The translations under genes and the position numbers were made by a program. From assembly GCA_947449015.1 (NCBI GenBank), contig CANFQA010000006.1, positions 1-64,000 on the forward strand: a stretch of DNA of 64,000 bases, read 5' to 3'. The notes under the pieces were generated by a model. The model had not been told where the DNA came from and searched no databases. It worked only from the letters and a program-made list of their open reading frames with translations. Below are positions 47,344 through 56,801 of the stretch, one piece after another. The stretch comes from Microthrixaceae bacterium. GTDB taxonomy: Bacteria; Actinomycetota; Acidimicrobiia; Acidimicrobiales; Acidimicrobilacustridaceae. Position 1 is the stretch's first letter, and each line of letters opens with the position of its first letter.

Positions 47344-48359
47344 GGTCGGTCTCCTTGGGAACGAATGGCGTCGATGGCCGCTGCGATGACTTCGGTGTCG
47401 ACTCCGGTAACCGATTCAACTCCATCGGGGCCATCGAGGACGAAGGTAATTCCGTCGAGCGCCTTTTTGTCACGGCCCATGAGCTCAATGAGCTCTGACG
47501 TTGCGAGGCCTTGCGGCAGACTGCCCGGCAGGTCGTAGGCAGCAACAACACGCCGATGCTCTGCAACCCGTTGCGCGTCGATGCGGCCAAGGCGCACGGC
47601 CAATTCGGCGGCGAAAATTAGGCCGACGGCGACAGCCTCGCCATGACGAAGCCCGTGGTCACCAGCGATCTCGATGGCATGCCCGAGCGTATGGCCGTAG
47701 TTGAGGATGGCCCGTCGACCGCTCTCCCGCTCGTCACCGGCGACGACCTCTGCCTTAATGGCCACGCAGGCCGCTACTTGCTGTGCCAGCGGAAGCGCGT
47801 CGAGTTCACCGCCGCCGAGGAAGTGATACTTGGCGAGTTCACCCTGACCGCTGCGGAATTCGCGCGGCGGAAGTGTTGCCAGCAGCTCGGTATCGCAAAG
47901 AACAGCCGAGGGCTGCCAGAACGCTCCGACCAGGTTCTTGCCTTCGGGAAGATTGACTCCGGTCTTCCCGCCGATGGCGGCATCGATTTGCCCGAGCAAT
48001 GTGGTGGAGACGTGCACCACGGCAACACCGCGGTGGTACACAGCAGCGGCGAATCCGGCGGTATCGGTGACGATGCCACCACCAACAGCGACGACGCAGT
48101 CAGAGCGAGTGAGGCCCCACTGAGAGAACTGACTGCACAGGGACTCGACGGTCGCCATGCTCTTCGAGGACTCGCCGTCGGGCATTTCGAATACTCGGTG
48201 CTCACGGCCTGGATCAACCGTGACACCAATGCCGGATTGGGTTACCACTGCAACGCGCTTCGCACTCTGAGGAACAACACGGGCGAGTTCGTGACGCGCC
48301 CCGTCACCCACAAGTACTTCGTAGGGGTTCTGGGCGAGCGGAACAGGAATAACGATCAT
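47340..48359 (-). CDS. aroB: 3-dehydroquinate synthase
   Basis: Second shikimate-pathway step, NAD- and metal-dependent. The DGESSKS nucleotide-binding region (about 62-68), GGGIVTDTAGFAAAVYHRG and the metal-ligand region YGHTLGHAIE are present. It is 339 residues long. It overlaps aroK and aroQ by 4 bases. Confidence 0.95.
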   Translation of the reverse strand: MIVIPVPLAQNPYEVLVGDGARHELARVVPQSAKRVAVVTQSGIGVTVDPGREHRVFEMPDGESSKSMATVESLCSQFSQWGLTRSDCVVAVGGGIVTDTAGFAAAVYHRGVAVVHVSTTLLGQIDAAIGGKTGVNLPEGKNLVGAFWQPSAVLCDTELLATLPPREFRSGQGELAKYHFLGGGELDALPLAQQVAACVAIKAEVVAGDERESGRRAILNYGHTLGHAIEIAGDHGLRHGEAVAVGLIFAAELAVRLGRIDAQRVAEHRRVVAAYDLPGSLPQGLATSELIELMGRDKKALDGITFVLDGPDGVESVTGVDTEVIAAAIDAIRSQGDRP

Positions 48360-48901
48360 GAAACGACTGCCTCCCTGTCGGCGACCACGGCGAGGATCTC
48401 GGCAAGGGCATCGTCGAAACGCTGTGCAGTGTCGACAGTGACATCAGCAACTTCGGCGTAGAGGGGCTCTCGATCGCGTTCCATGGAACGCAATGTTCCC
48501 TCAGCATCCTCGGCGAGAGCAGGACGATGTGAGCCGTTGACGACTCGTGAAAGCAGGACCTCGACCGGTGCCCGCAACCACACAACGGTGCCCGCATGGG
48601 CCAGCGCATCGCGGTTCTCCTGACGAAGCACGATGCCGCCCGCTGCCGCGATGACTGACGGCTCAGTGCGATCAAGCAGGTCAGCCAGAACCGATACTTC
48701 GAGATCACGGAACATCGACTCGCCATCGGTAGCGAAGATTTCGGGGATGGTTCGACTGGTGCGCTGCACGATTTCGGCGTCGGTGTCGAGGACGGGACGA
48801 CGCAAAGACCTTCCAACGCGCTTGGCAAGGCTGGATTTTCCGACGCCCATCATTCCGACGAGCACCACATGGCGAGGGACCGGCGCTGCGGTCATGTTCA
48901 C
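48356..48901 (-). CDS. aroK: Shikimate kinase
   Basis: Phosphorylates shikimate. The P-loop GMMGVGKSS is at 16-24, DTDAEIVQRTSRTIPEIF binds shikimate and VIAAAGGIVLRQEN follows; the lid has RPALAEDAEGTLRSM. It is 181 residues long. 4-base overlaps with aroC and aroB. Confidence 0.95.
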   Translation of the reverse strand: MNMTAAPVPRHVVLVGMMGVGKSSLAKRVGRSLRRPVLDTDAEIVQRTSRTIPEIFATDGESMFRDLEVSVLADLLDRTEPSVIAAAGGIVLRQENRDALAHAGTVVWLRAPVEVLLSRVVNGSHRPALAEDAEGTLRSMERDREPLYAEVADVTVDTAQRFDDALAEILAVVADREAVVS

Positions 48902-50154
48902 GGTGTGGTTGGGGCGTCGTCGGCGAATGCCTGCTGGGCGTCCCAGTTGAGCGGTGCCGACGCGACGGAGTCGCTGGCGTCGAGACGTGAGGTTTGGTCG
49001 CGCACCTGGGCTGCATAGGTGTCGTGGTTACGCACGAACTCCCCGAGCGAATCACCACCGAACTTGCGCAGGGCTTCGTCGGCAAGCACCAGCGCAGCCA
49101 TGGCTTCGGCCACAACACCCATCGCGGGCACGGCCGTGACATCGGTTCGTTCCTTGAACGAAACCGTGGAGTCCTTGGTGGCGGTATCAACTGTGGCCAG
49201 TACGGGCTTATTAAGTGTGGCCAGTGGCTTCATGGCCACATGGGCGACGATGACTTCCCCAGTGGACATGCCGCCTTCGATCCCGCCTGCGTTCGTGGTG
49301 AGACGGCGGTACTCCCCGGTGGCGGCATCGAAGGTGATGGCGTCATGAGCTTGGGACCCGGGACGACCGGCCACATCGAACCCATCGCCGATCTCGACTC
49401 CCTTGACCGCCTGGATCGACAGCAGCGCCTGAGCCAAGCGTCCATCGAGACGACGATCCCAGTGCACGTGCGAACCCAGTCCGATGGGTACGCCATAGGC
49501 GAGCACCTCAACCACGCCACCAAGCGAATCGCCGGCCTTCTGCGCTGCCTTGATGGAAGCGATCATCTCGGCCTCGGCGGCAGGGTCGGTGCAACGCACC
49601 TCGGACTCGTCGACCGCAGCGAGGGCATCAGCCTCCGGTCGAGAAGCTTCTGCAGCTCGAACAGCACCGAGTTGGACCACATGGGAACCAATAGCGACGC
49701 CAAGATGGCTCAGCAGCGCCTTGGCGACTGCGCCAGCGGCGACACGGGCAGCAGTCTCTCGGGCTGAGGCTCGTTCGAGCACGTTGCGGGCATCATCGAA
49801 TGCGTACTTCTGCATCCCCGTGAGATCAGCATGTCCGGGACGAGGCGTCGTCAACTTCTGGGATGTGGCCCCCGGGTGCGGAGACATCTCCTCGGTCCAC
49901 TTGCGCTCCCACTCGCTGTTGCCAATCTCAATGGCGACAGGCGAACCGAGAGTGAGCCCATGGCGCACACCGGAGAGGATGGTTACCTCATCGGCTTCGA
50001 ACTTCATTCGGGGACCGCGGCCGTATCCCAATCGTCGACGACCAAGGTCGCGATTGAGGTCCTCGATGGTAAGAGGAAGCCCGGCGGGCAGCCCCTCGAG
50101 GATTACGACAAGGGCCTTGCCATGGGATTCACCAGCGGTCAGGTAGCGCAGCAC
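48898..50154 (-). CDS. aroC: Chorismate synthase
   Basis: Last step to chorismate, FMN-dependent. The opening LRYLTAGESHGKALVVILEG and the RRRLGYGRGPRMKFE, RPGHADLTGMQKY and ARETAARVAAGA blocks are diagnostic. At 418 residues it carries a C-terminal tail of about 30. The GTG start at 50154 is preceded by TAGATT exactly 6 bases upstream and no Shine-Dalgarno sequence, so it is probably leaderless. It heads aroC-K-B-Q-pepQ-efp-nusB. Confidence 0.96.
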   Translation of the reverse strand: MLRYLTAGESHGKALVVILEGLPAGLPLTIEDLNRDLGRRRLGYGRGPRMKFEADEVTILSGVRHGLTLGSPVAIEIGNSEWERKWTEEMSPHPGATSQKLTTPRPGHADLTGMQKYAFDDARNVLERASARETAARVAAGAVAKALLSHLGVAIGSHVVQLGAVRAAEASRPEADALAAVDESEVRCTDPAAEAEMIASIKAAQKAGDSLGGVVEVLAYGVPIGLGSHVHWDRRLDGRLAQALLSIQAVKGVEIGDGFDVAGRPGSQAHDAITFDAATGEYRRLTTNAGGIEGGMSTGEVIVAHVAMKPLATLNKPVLATVDTATKDSTVSFKERTDVTAVPAMGVVAEAMAALVLADEALRKFGGDSLGEFVRNHDTYAAQVRDQTSRLDASDSVASAPLNWDAQQAFADDAPTTP

Positions 50155-50160
50155 CGGGCC

Positions 50161-50218
50161 AATCTACCGGCAGGAGGGGTCCTGCCCGAAGACAGTTCCC
50201 TTGCTGGCCCGACAAGGG
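50161..50218 (-). promoter_or_regulatory. aroC promoter with two inverted repeats
   Basis: TAGATT (50161-50166) is the -10, with TTCGGG 18 bases upstream (50185-50190). A perfect 7-bp inverted repeat GGCAGGA-GGGG-TCCTGCC (50169-50186) fills the spacer and touches the -35. A second repeat CCCTTG-N9-CAAGGG lies at 50198-50218. They look like operator sites for an unidentified regulator. The rest of the 137-base gap (to 50291) holds a direct repeat (GGACTC units near 50264-50278) and no gene. Confidence 0.45.
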
Positions 50219-50291
50219 GCACAGGCGCCATGGAGAGGCAAGGTCCGCAGGTCCCGGGGAAGGACTCGGGACTCGACGCCGAGCACAACGC

Positions 50292-50990
50292 TCAGCGCTG
50301 GAGGATGGTGGAACTGGCGAGCAGGGCGATCATGGTTCCGATGGCGAGAAACGGTCCGAACGGAAACGGGTGATTACTTCCACGACGCACAAGGATCACT
50401 AGTCCGGCGATCGTTCCAATAGCGAAGCCGACAACCATCGCCCACAGGACGAGAACGACAGAGTCCATCAGCGTCGAACTCGATGCCCCGAGGAACAGAC
50501 CCAGCAGCGCGGCAAGTTTCACGTCGCCGAAACCCATTCCACGGGGCGAGACGAGGTGAGCAACCAACAATGTGCCGAAGAAGACCAGCGCCCCGCAGAT
50601 GGCGAATCGAATCCTCTCTGGGTGACCATCGATGAGTTCAATCGCCGAGATCCAGACAATGGAGATGCACAACATCGGCAGAACGATCCGGTCGGGAAGC
50701 CGATAGGTGACTGTGTCAATGACGGCTAACGCCACAAGCACCGCGTACAACGTGAGCATGCCGATGAGAAGACCAAAGGATGAATGTTCGAACCGCAGGG
50801 TGATCAGTACGAATCCCAAACTGACCAGGATCTGTGTGAGCACTCGACGTCGAGTCAACCTTCCCAATTCGAACGGTCGCAGAAGCGGCTCACCTGTTGG
50901 CCCTCGATCGATCAGGACTTCGGCAAACCAGCCAGCGGGAATGCTGAGCACCACAGCGAGCAGAAGCCGCCAGGTGATCACGTCAGTCAA
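50292..50990 (-). CDS. Prepilin peptidase-like A24 membrane protease
   Basis: Aspartyl protease of the type IV prepilin peptidase family, with 6-7 membrane segments in 232 residues. The first catalytic Asp is D92 in AVIDTVTYRLPD; the second is D156 in GMGFGDVK. The N-terminal cytoplasmic methyltransferase domain with its CxxC pairs is absent, so it probably only cleaves. No pilin or secretion gene is in the window. It overlaps aroE by 8 bases at the end of alaS-ruvX-mltG-aroE. Confidence 0.88.
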   Translation of the reverse strand: MTDVITWRLLLAVVLSIPAGWFAEVLIDRGPTGEPLLRPFELGRLTRRRVLTQILVSLGFVLITLRFEHSSFGLLIGMLTLYAVLVALAVIDTVTYRLPDRIVLPMLCISIVWISAIELIDGHPERIRFAICGALVFFGTLLVAHLVSPRGMGFGDVKLAALLGLFLGASSSTLMDSVVLVLWAMVVGFAIGTIAGLVILVRRGSNHPFPFGPFLAIGTMIALLASSTILQR

Positions 50991-51843
50991 CCAGCGATGC
51001 GGAGACCGCTGCAGTCATGGCCTCAATCGGTGCGGCCTGACCGGTCCAGAGCGTGAACGCGATCGCAGCCTGATGGGTGAGCATTGCAACACCATTTGCA
51101 GTTCGCGCCCCGCGGGCCTGCGCGTGGGCCAGCAGCGGCGTGAGCAGAGGTCGGTACACGATGTCGACAACTGTGTGATGGTTACCAATGAGCTCCAGAT
51201 CGAACGGAAACTCAGCGGCTTCGCCATCGGTGGCCGAGGTGCTCATACCCACCGAGGTTGCATTGACGATGAGATCGCTCTCGGCGATCACTGATGCCTC
51301 GGGGCCGCCAGATACCACGAGTGCGACCTCGCCGAACAGCTCCGCGGCCTGTTGCGCGCGTTCCGCTGTTCGATTGATAACTGCAATCTGAGAGGCACCG
51401 CTGCGTGCAAGTGCCAGTCCAATGGAACGCGCCGCGCCGCCTGCGCCAAGCACCACGCAACGACGACCTCGCGGATCGAATCCGAGTTCGGCATCAATTG
51501 CGGCGATGAAACCGTCGCCGTCGGTGTTGTGACCGATGAGGCGGCCGCCATCATTGACCACACAGTTGACGGCACGAAGCGCCGCTGCGTCCGGCGAGAG
51601 TTCATCGCACGCAGCGGCGGCGGCCTCCTTATGCGGCATTGTGACCGAGAGACCGGCGATACCAAGCGTGCGCATTGCTTCGAGCGCTTCGGCAGTGTGG
51701 CCCGCACCAACCTCGAGCGCGACGTAGACCCAGTCGAGGTCAAGTGCTGCGAAGGCGGTGTTATGCAGAAGTGGTGACAGCGAATGACGAACGGGGTCAC
51801 CAATGACTGCAGCGAGCCGTGTGGATCCGGTGGGCTGGCTCAT
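50983..51843 (-). CDS. aroE: Shikimate dehydrogenase
   Basis: NADPH-dependent reduction of 3-dehydroshikimate. Substrate-binding SLSPLLHNTAF (about 17-27) and VTMPHKEAA with the catalytic Lys, then NTDGDGF, and the nucleotide-binding VLGAGGAARSIG. It is 286 residues long. Its start overlaps the mltG stop by one base. Separated from the other aro genes by its own operon. Confidence 0.95.
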   Translation of the reverse strand: MSQPTGSTRLAAVIGDPVRHSLSPLLHNTAFAALDLDWVYVALEVGAGHTAEALEAMRTLGIAGLSVTMPHKEAAAAACDELSPDAAALRAVNCVVNDGGRLIGHNTDGDGFIAAIDAELGFDPRGRRCVVLGAGGAARSIGLALARSGASQIAVINRTAERAQQAAELFGEVALVVSGGPEASVIAESDLIVNATSVGMSTSATDGEAAEFPFDLELIGNHHTVVDIVYRPLLTPLLAHAQARGARTANGVAMLTHQAAIAFTLWTGQAAPIEAMTAAVSASLVD

Positions 51844-53048
51844 CAGAACACTCCCCGCGCCTTGGCATCGTTGACGGCGCGCTGGAAGTCAGCGGCATTG
51901 TTCGTGAAGTAGTGATGTCCGTCGGTGTCGGTAAGCACGTAGTACAGCCAATCACCCGGAGTCGGGTTCAGCGCAGCGTGAATGGAGTCTTGTCCCGGCG
52001 AGTTGATAGGTGTGGGGGGAAGGCCGTTTTTGAGCCGAGTGTTGTAGGGCGAATCCACCTTGAGATCGGAATTCGTGAGCGAGGTCTTGCGCTTCTGCAG
52101 GGCATAGAGCACCGACGCGTCAATGCCGAGCATTTCTCCTCGAGCCATGCGGTTGTAAATCACGCGGGCGATCTTGGCCCGATCCTCGGGAACCTTGGCT
52201 TCGGACTCCACAAGCGAAGCCACGATGAGCGCCTGGTAGGGCGTGATCGTGGTTCGGCCTGCCACTCCGGCGAGCTTGGTCGACGCATCGGGCAGACCTT
52301 CGGCGGCGCTCACACGGTCAAACGCCGTGATCATCTGGTCGAGGATCTTCTGAGCGTTCCCCACATCGGTCTGAGCCACCTCGTACTTCGCGGGGAACAG
52401 GAACCCTTCGAGGTTGGTCGAAGACTTCGGCTGCAAAGTGGGATGGGTCGATCCCATCGCTGCATCGAGCGTGGCCGCTTCGATGGTGGGGAAGGTTTGG
52501 ACAATGAGCGCCTTGGTTTCGGAGACCCATAGACCTTCACGCACGAGGAAGCTCACGGTCTTCGGTGGAGCCGGGCCCTTTTCAAGCGCGCTGATGACTG
52601 CGCCCATCGACGAGTGCAGTCGCAATCCGTCGTAGTCACCCGCCTGGAACGGACCGCCGCCGTTGATCTTGAGGTACCAGCCAAACACGGTGGCGCTCGT
52701 AATGATGCCCTGCTGCTCAAGTGAGCGACCTACATCTGCGGAGGTGGAACCCTTCGGGATGGTGAATCCGACTGGCTCACCGGCGGACCCGGGGTTGACC
52801 TGTGCGTTGACCCAATACCCGAGGCCAATCAGAACCACCAACGTTGCGGCAACGCACCCGAGGAGAATCCGGCGACGCGAACCGCGTCGCTTGCCATCAT
52901 CAGAGGTTTCGAGAGGAAGCGCTTCGGTGCCAGTAACTGGAACGGCGGTGGCAGCGAACCTCACCCCACCAGGTTCTGGCGCACTGGTCGAAGGGCGCGG
53001 TTCAGGCTCCAGTCCGAGAAGCTCAAAGGGATCAGGGAGGTCCGGCAC
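51843..53048 (-). CDS. mltG: Endolytic murein transglycosylase MltG
   Basis: Membrane-anchored enzyme that ends glycan strands during cell-wall growth. A Pro/Glu-rich cytoplasmic tail (about 1-57) is followed by a membrane segment (about 60-82), a LysM-like region with IPKGSTSADVGRSLEQQG and the YceG catalytic domain with ASLVESEAKVPEDRAKIARV (Glu after LV is the catalytic candidate) and YNTRLKNGLPPTPI. It is 401 residues long. It lies 6 bases after ruvX. Confidence 0.94.
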   Translation of the reverse strand: MPDLPDPFELLGLEPEPRPSTSAPEPGGVRFAATAVPVTGTEALPLETSDDGKRRGSRRRILLGCVAATLVVLIGLGYWVNAQVNPGSAGEPVGFTIPKGSTSADVGRSLEQQGIITSATVFGWYLKINGGGPFQAGDYDGLRLHSSMGAVISALEKGPAPPKTVSFLVREGLWVSETKALIVQTFPTIEAATLDAAMGSTHPTLQPKSSTNLEGFLFPAKYEVAQTDVGNAQKILDQMITAFDRVSAAEGLPDASTKLAGVAGRTTITPYQALIVASLVESEAKVPEDRAKIARVIYNRMARGEMLGIDASVLYALQKRKTSLTNSDLKVDSPYNTRLKNGLPPTPINSPGQDSIHAALNPTPGDWLYYVLTDTDGHHYFTNNAADFQRAVNDAKARGVF

Positions 53049-53054
53049 GATCAG

Positions 53055-53480
53055 TCACTCACTCGGGGGTTCGGAGGCTCGGGAGTCGAGCCAGGCCTGC
53101 AGCAGCACCGCTGCCGCCACCTTGTCGACGACCTGACGACGGGATCGACCCCCCACGCCTCCTTCCTGCAGGAGTCGGTGGGCAGTAACCGTTGTCAGGC
53201 GTTCATCGTAGAGTTCGATGGGCAGCAAAGTGGTGGCACGAAGGATCTCAACCTCTTCGACAATGCCCTCAGCGGCGGGACCAACCGTGCCATCGAGCGA
53301 ATACGGCATGCCGACCACGAGGAGGTCGACCTCCCACTCCCCTGCGAGTTCCAGGAGGCGACGGTGATCCCGGGAGCGGTCACCGGAACGCTCAACAGTG
53401 TCGATCGGTGATGCCACTGTGCCCGATGACACCGCCACACCAATGCGCTTGCTGCCGAGATCGATGCCGAGCGCTCGCAC
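53055..53480 (-). CDS. ruvX: Putative pre-16S rRNA nuclease / Holliday-junction resolvase-like protein
   Basis: YqgF-family RNase H-fold nuclease of 141 residues. The acidic residues lie in LGIDLGSKRIGVA (about 4-16), in VVGMPYSLDG and in YDERLTT. It is required for 16S 5'-end processing in E. coli. It lies 3 bases after alaS, the common alaS-ruvX-mltG-aroE order in Gram-positives. Confidence 0.93.
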   Translation of the reverse strand: MRALGIDLGSKRIGVAVSSGTVASPIDTVERSGDRSRDHRRLLELAGEWEVDLLVVGMPYSLDGTVGPAAEGIVEEVEILRATTLLPIELYDERLTTVTAHRLLQEGGVGGRSRRQVVDKVAAAVLLQAWLDSRASEPPSE

Positions 53481-53483
53481 AGC

Positions 53484-56060
53484 TCAGCTGAGTCCGGCAG
53501 CCGACCGGGCCAGATCCAGGGCTTCGTCGAGCGCAGATGGGTCTTTCCCGCCCGCCACCGCCAGATCCGCGCTCTTGCCGCCGCCACCCTTGACCGCTTT
53601 CGCGGCATCGGCGATGAGTTCAGAGGCGTTGAACCCAGACTCGGCGGTGACCGCTGCCACGATGGTGACGCCACCGGCCTCCGGAGCCGAACCCAGCACG
53701 ACGGCTCGGATACCGGCATGGTCACGCACAGCTACTGCAAGGTCGCGCACTCCATCGCGGTCCAGACCATCAACGCGAGCGATGACCACCCCATCGACGG
53801 CTGCAGCGACGAGTTCTCCAGAGCGTCCGGCCGCAGCGGCACGTTCGAGTTCACGCACTCTGGTTCGGAGTTCTTTCACTTCGGCAACGCGTCGCTCAAC
53901 TGCGTCGACGAGTTCGTCGGTGGAAACACCGAGTGCATCAGTGGCGGCCCGAATACGTTCCTCATCAGCTCGCAGACGCTCGAGTGGACCGGTTCCCGAT
54001 ACCGCTTCGATGCGACGGATATTGGAGCCGATCGAAGCCTCACTGATGATCTTGACCGGACCGATGTCGCCGAGTGCGCGCACATGGGTTCCGCCACACA
54101 GTTCGATGGAATGCGGACCAGCTTCGAGCACCTTGACCACGTCGCCGTACTTGTCGCCGAAGAACGCGATGGCGCCCAACTTTTCCGCTTCGACTTTCGT
54201 GGTCTCGAAATGCCGGGCCGGAGCGTTCGCCAGAATGTCAGAGGCGACGAGGTCCTCAATGCGACGGATCTCATCATCGGTCAGCGACTCGTAGTGGCTG
54301 AAGTCGAATCGCAGTCGGTCGGGAGCAACCTGTGAACCCTGCTGCTTGACGTGATCGCCCAGCACTTCACGCAACGCCCAGTGGAGCAAATGGGTGGCGG
54401 TGTGATTACGCCGGATGGCGTCACGCCGGGCTCCATCAATGGCAGCGGTGACGGTCTGGCCGACTTCGAACTCACCATCGAACTGTCCAACTACATGACG
54501 AACGACGCCAGGAGCGCCATAGAGCGTGTCGATGACATGGGCCCGACCAGTGGGCGAACGAATGATTCCGGTGTCACCGATCTGCCCACCCGACTCGGCG
54601 TAGAACGGGGTGCGATCAAGCACGATTCCGTCATCGGTGAGACCAAGCACAACCGCTTCGATTTCGTAGGTATCGGCGCCGACGAATTGTGTGGCCCCAG
54701 ACTGCTCAGCGATCGTGGCAAACAGCGAGTCGCCCTCGGCCCCGCCGCCTTTACGAGCTTCCTTGGCCCGACGACGTTGCTCGGCCATCTCCACGTCGAA
54801 GCCGGCCTGATCAACATCATGGCCTCTTTCCAGCGCGATCTCGCGGGTGAGCTCAAGCGGGAAGCCGTGGGTGTCGTGGAGCAGGAACGTCACCGAGCCA
54901 CCGATATCTGCGCCTTCATCGAGTTTGTCGAGTTCCGCGTCGAGAAGCGCTGTGCCGGAACGCAGGGTGGAGCGGAATCGTTCTTCCTCGCGAGCAACGA
55001 CATTGCGAACGAAGTCGTGCTGTTTGATGAGATCGGGGTAGGCATCGCCCATGATCTCCACAGTGGTGTCGACCAGTTCAGGCGTGACGAGCTCACCAAC
55101 TTCAAGCAGATAGGCCTCACGCACAGCACGTCGAATGATGCGGCGCAGCACGTATCCCCGTCCCTCATTGCTGGGAAAGACACCGTCGCTCACGAGAAAA
55201 CTCATGGTGCGAGCATGCTCAGCGAGGATACGAAGCGAGATATCGGAGCGATCGTCAGCACCCAAGCGACGCCCGGTGAGTTGCTGCGCCCGATCGACAA
55301 GCGGGGCCAGCACGTCGGTTTCGAACACGGTGTCGACACCCTGCAACACCCCAAGGATGCGCTCAAGGCCTGCACCGGTATCGATGTTGCGCTTCGGAAG
55401 CTCGGTGTCGACGCCTTCGACATCACGGGAGTACTGCATGAACACGAGGTTCCAGATCTCGAGGAAACGTTCGTCACCACCAAGCGCCGGACCACCTTCG
55501 GGGCCGTACGCGGCTCCCTTGTCGACGTAGATCTCTGAACAAGGACCACAGGGTCCGGGAGGACCGCCCGGTGGGCCCCACCAATTATCGGCATCGAGCC
55601 GCTGGATGCGATCAGGGTTGACTCCAACGACATCTCGCCAGATCTCAGCGGCTTCATCGTCGCTGACATGGCAGGTAATCCAAAGTCGGTCGGGATCGAG
55701 ACCGAAGAGATTTGTGACCATGTCCCAAGCCATAGGAATGGCCTCATGCTTGAAGTAGTCACCGAAACTGAAGTTGCCGAGCATCTCGAAGAAACTCAGG
55801 TGGCGAGCGTCGCGGCCCACCTCTTCGAGATCGCTATCTTTGCCGCCGGCGCGCACACACTTCTGCACGGTGGTAGCCCGCGAGAACGGTGGTTGCTCCT
55901 CGCCGAGGAAGTACGGCTTGAACGGCACCATGCCGGCAACGGTGAACAGAAGGTCGGGATCATGCGGAATGAGACTCCCCGACGGCACGACGGTGTGACC
56001 GCGCTGCTCGAAGAAGCCGAGGAATGCGCGTCGGAGTTCGTTGGCGGAAGTCGGAGCCAT
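53484..56060 (-). CDS. alaS: Alanyl-tRNA synthetase
   Basis: Class II synthetase for tRNA-Ala. Domains in order: catalytic core (1-about 240, starting with ELRRAFLGFFEQRGHTVVPS), tRNA-recognition helical domain, editing domain with HTATHLL and the CGGTH zinc motif (about 570-680), and C-terminal coiled coil plus DHHA1 domain (about 720-858). It is 858 residues long. A -10-like TAGGCT ends 9 bases before the ATG, so the transcript leader may be very short. Confidence 0.97.
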   Translation of the reverse strand: MAPTSANELRRAFLGFFEQRGHTVVPSGSLIPHDPDLLFTVAGMVPFKPYFLGEEQPPFSRATTVQKCVRAGGKDSDLEEVGRDARHLSFFEMLGNFSFGDYFKHEAIPMAWDMVTNLFGLDPDRLWITCHVSDDEAAEIWRDVVGVNPDRIQRLDADNWWGPPGGPPGPCGPCSEIYVDKGAAYGPEGGPALGGDERFLEIWNLVFMQYSRDVEGVDTELPKRNIDTGAGLERILGVLQGVDTVFETDVLAPLVDRAQQLTGRRLGADDRSDISLRILAEHARTMSFLVSDGVFPSNEGRGYVLRRIIRRAVREAYLLEVGELVTPELVDTTVEIMGDAYPDLIKQHDFVRNVVAREEERFRSTLRSGTALLDAELDKLDEGADIGGSVTFLLHDTHGFPLELTREIALERGHDVDQAGFDVEMAEQRRRAKEARKGGGAEGDSLFATIAEQSGATQFVGADTYEIEAVVLGLTDDGIVLDRTPFYAESGGQIGDTGIIRSPTGRAHVIDTLYGAPGVVRHVVGQFDGEFEVGQTVTAAIDGARRDAIRRNHTATHLLHWALREVLGDHVKQQGSQVAPDRLRFDFSHYESLTDDEIRRIEDLVASDILANAPARHFETTKVEAEKLGAIAFFGDKYGDVVKVLEAGPHSIELCGGTHVRALGDIGPVKIISEASIGSNIRRIEAVSGTGPLERLRADEERIRAATDALGVSTDELVDAVERRVAEVKELRTRVRELERAAAAGRSGELVAAAVDGVVIARVDGLDRDGVRDLAVAVRDHAGIRAVVLGSAPEAGGVTIVAAVTAESGFNASELIADAAKAVKGGGGKSADLAVAGGKDPSALDEALDLARSAAGLS

Positions 56061-56079
56061 GGTGTGAGCAGCCTACAGA

Positions 56080-56367
56080 TCAGTTGAGGCCGGCTCGTTC
56101 GAGCTGGCGTCGCAGGAGCGCTTCGGCTTCCCTGCGGGTTCGCCGAGTCTCGGCGACGGTGGTGCGCCACTCATCAATGGTGCTGCTTGCCTGATCAGCG
56201 ATCCCACGCACCTCGCTATCGGCCCGTCGAACCACCCGGGCCGCTGCGTCCTGGACTGAATCGGGCACATGGCGCCGGGCGAGCTGCCGGGCACGGACAT
56301 AACCCACCACCGTTCCCGAGGCGCCGAGCGCAGCGCCCATAGCGAACCAGCGCGCACGACCGAACAT
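56080..56367 (-). CDS. Small membrane-associated protein, unknown
   Basis: A 95-residue protein with a hydrophobic N-terminal segment (about 6-24, alanine/glycine-rich) and a charged helical tail rich in Arg, Glu and Ala that could form a coiled coil (about 40-92). I do not recognise the family. It overlaps the DUF948-type gene by one base and sits between rarA and alaS, so it is probably co-expressed with them. Confidence 0.7.
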   Translation of the reverse strand: MFGRARWFAMGAALGASGTVVGYVRARQLARRHVPDSVQDAAARVVRRADSEVRGIADQASSTIDEWRTTVAETRRTRREAEALLRRQLERAGLN

Positions 56368-56801
56368 CAGCCAGCCCTGCGCGATCGGCGACGGCCGCGT
56401 GCCCGGGCAACATCATCGGCGGGTTCAAGAGCGAGAGGAGCGACCGATTCGATCCTGGTGCGATTGGCAAGCCGTCGGGCGGTCCGATCGGTGGCCACCG
56501 ATGCTGACGCAAGCTTGACCAATGGATTACGCATGACCAACCAGGCAAGCCGTGAGGTCGCCTCAACACGGGCCCCCACTTCCTCTGCAGTGTCGAGCAA
56601 GGAGTCGACGCGGGCAATCTCGCCATTTGCAGCAGCAACTGTGGCCCGCAATTCAGCGATGGCCGGAAGGGTCTGACGACGCATGTCCTCAACGGTCTCG
56701 CGAAGTGATCGCAGCGTCACAATCAGCGACTGGACCGCCATGGCAACAACCACGAGTCCGACGACGGCCACAACGATGAGGACCACCGCGAGCGCGTTCA
56801 T
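56367..56801 (-). CDS. DUF948-type membrane-anchored protein
   Basis: A 144-residue protein: one N-terminal membrane segment (about 3-28), then a long amphipathic helix (about 30-95) with spaced hydrophobic residues as in DUF948 proteins, and an Arg-rich C-terminus. In Gram-positives such genes commonly lie between rarA and alaS; the role is unknown. 4-base overlap with rarA. Confidence 0.78.
   Translation of the reverse strand: MNALAVVLIVVAVVGLVVVAMAVQSLIVTLRSLRETVEDMRRQTLPAIAELRATVAAANGEIARVDSLLDTAEEVGARVEATSRLAWLVMRNPLVKLASASVATDRTARRLANRTRIESVAPLALEPADDVARARGRRRSRRAG

Noticed and set aside
54351-55538. A 395-codon plus-strand open frame
   Set aside because: Wholly antisense to alaS; no recognisable protein features.
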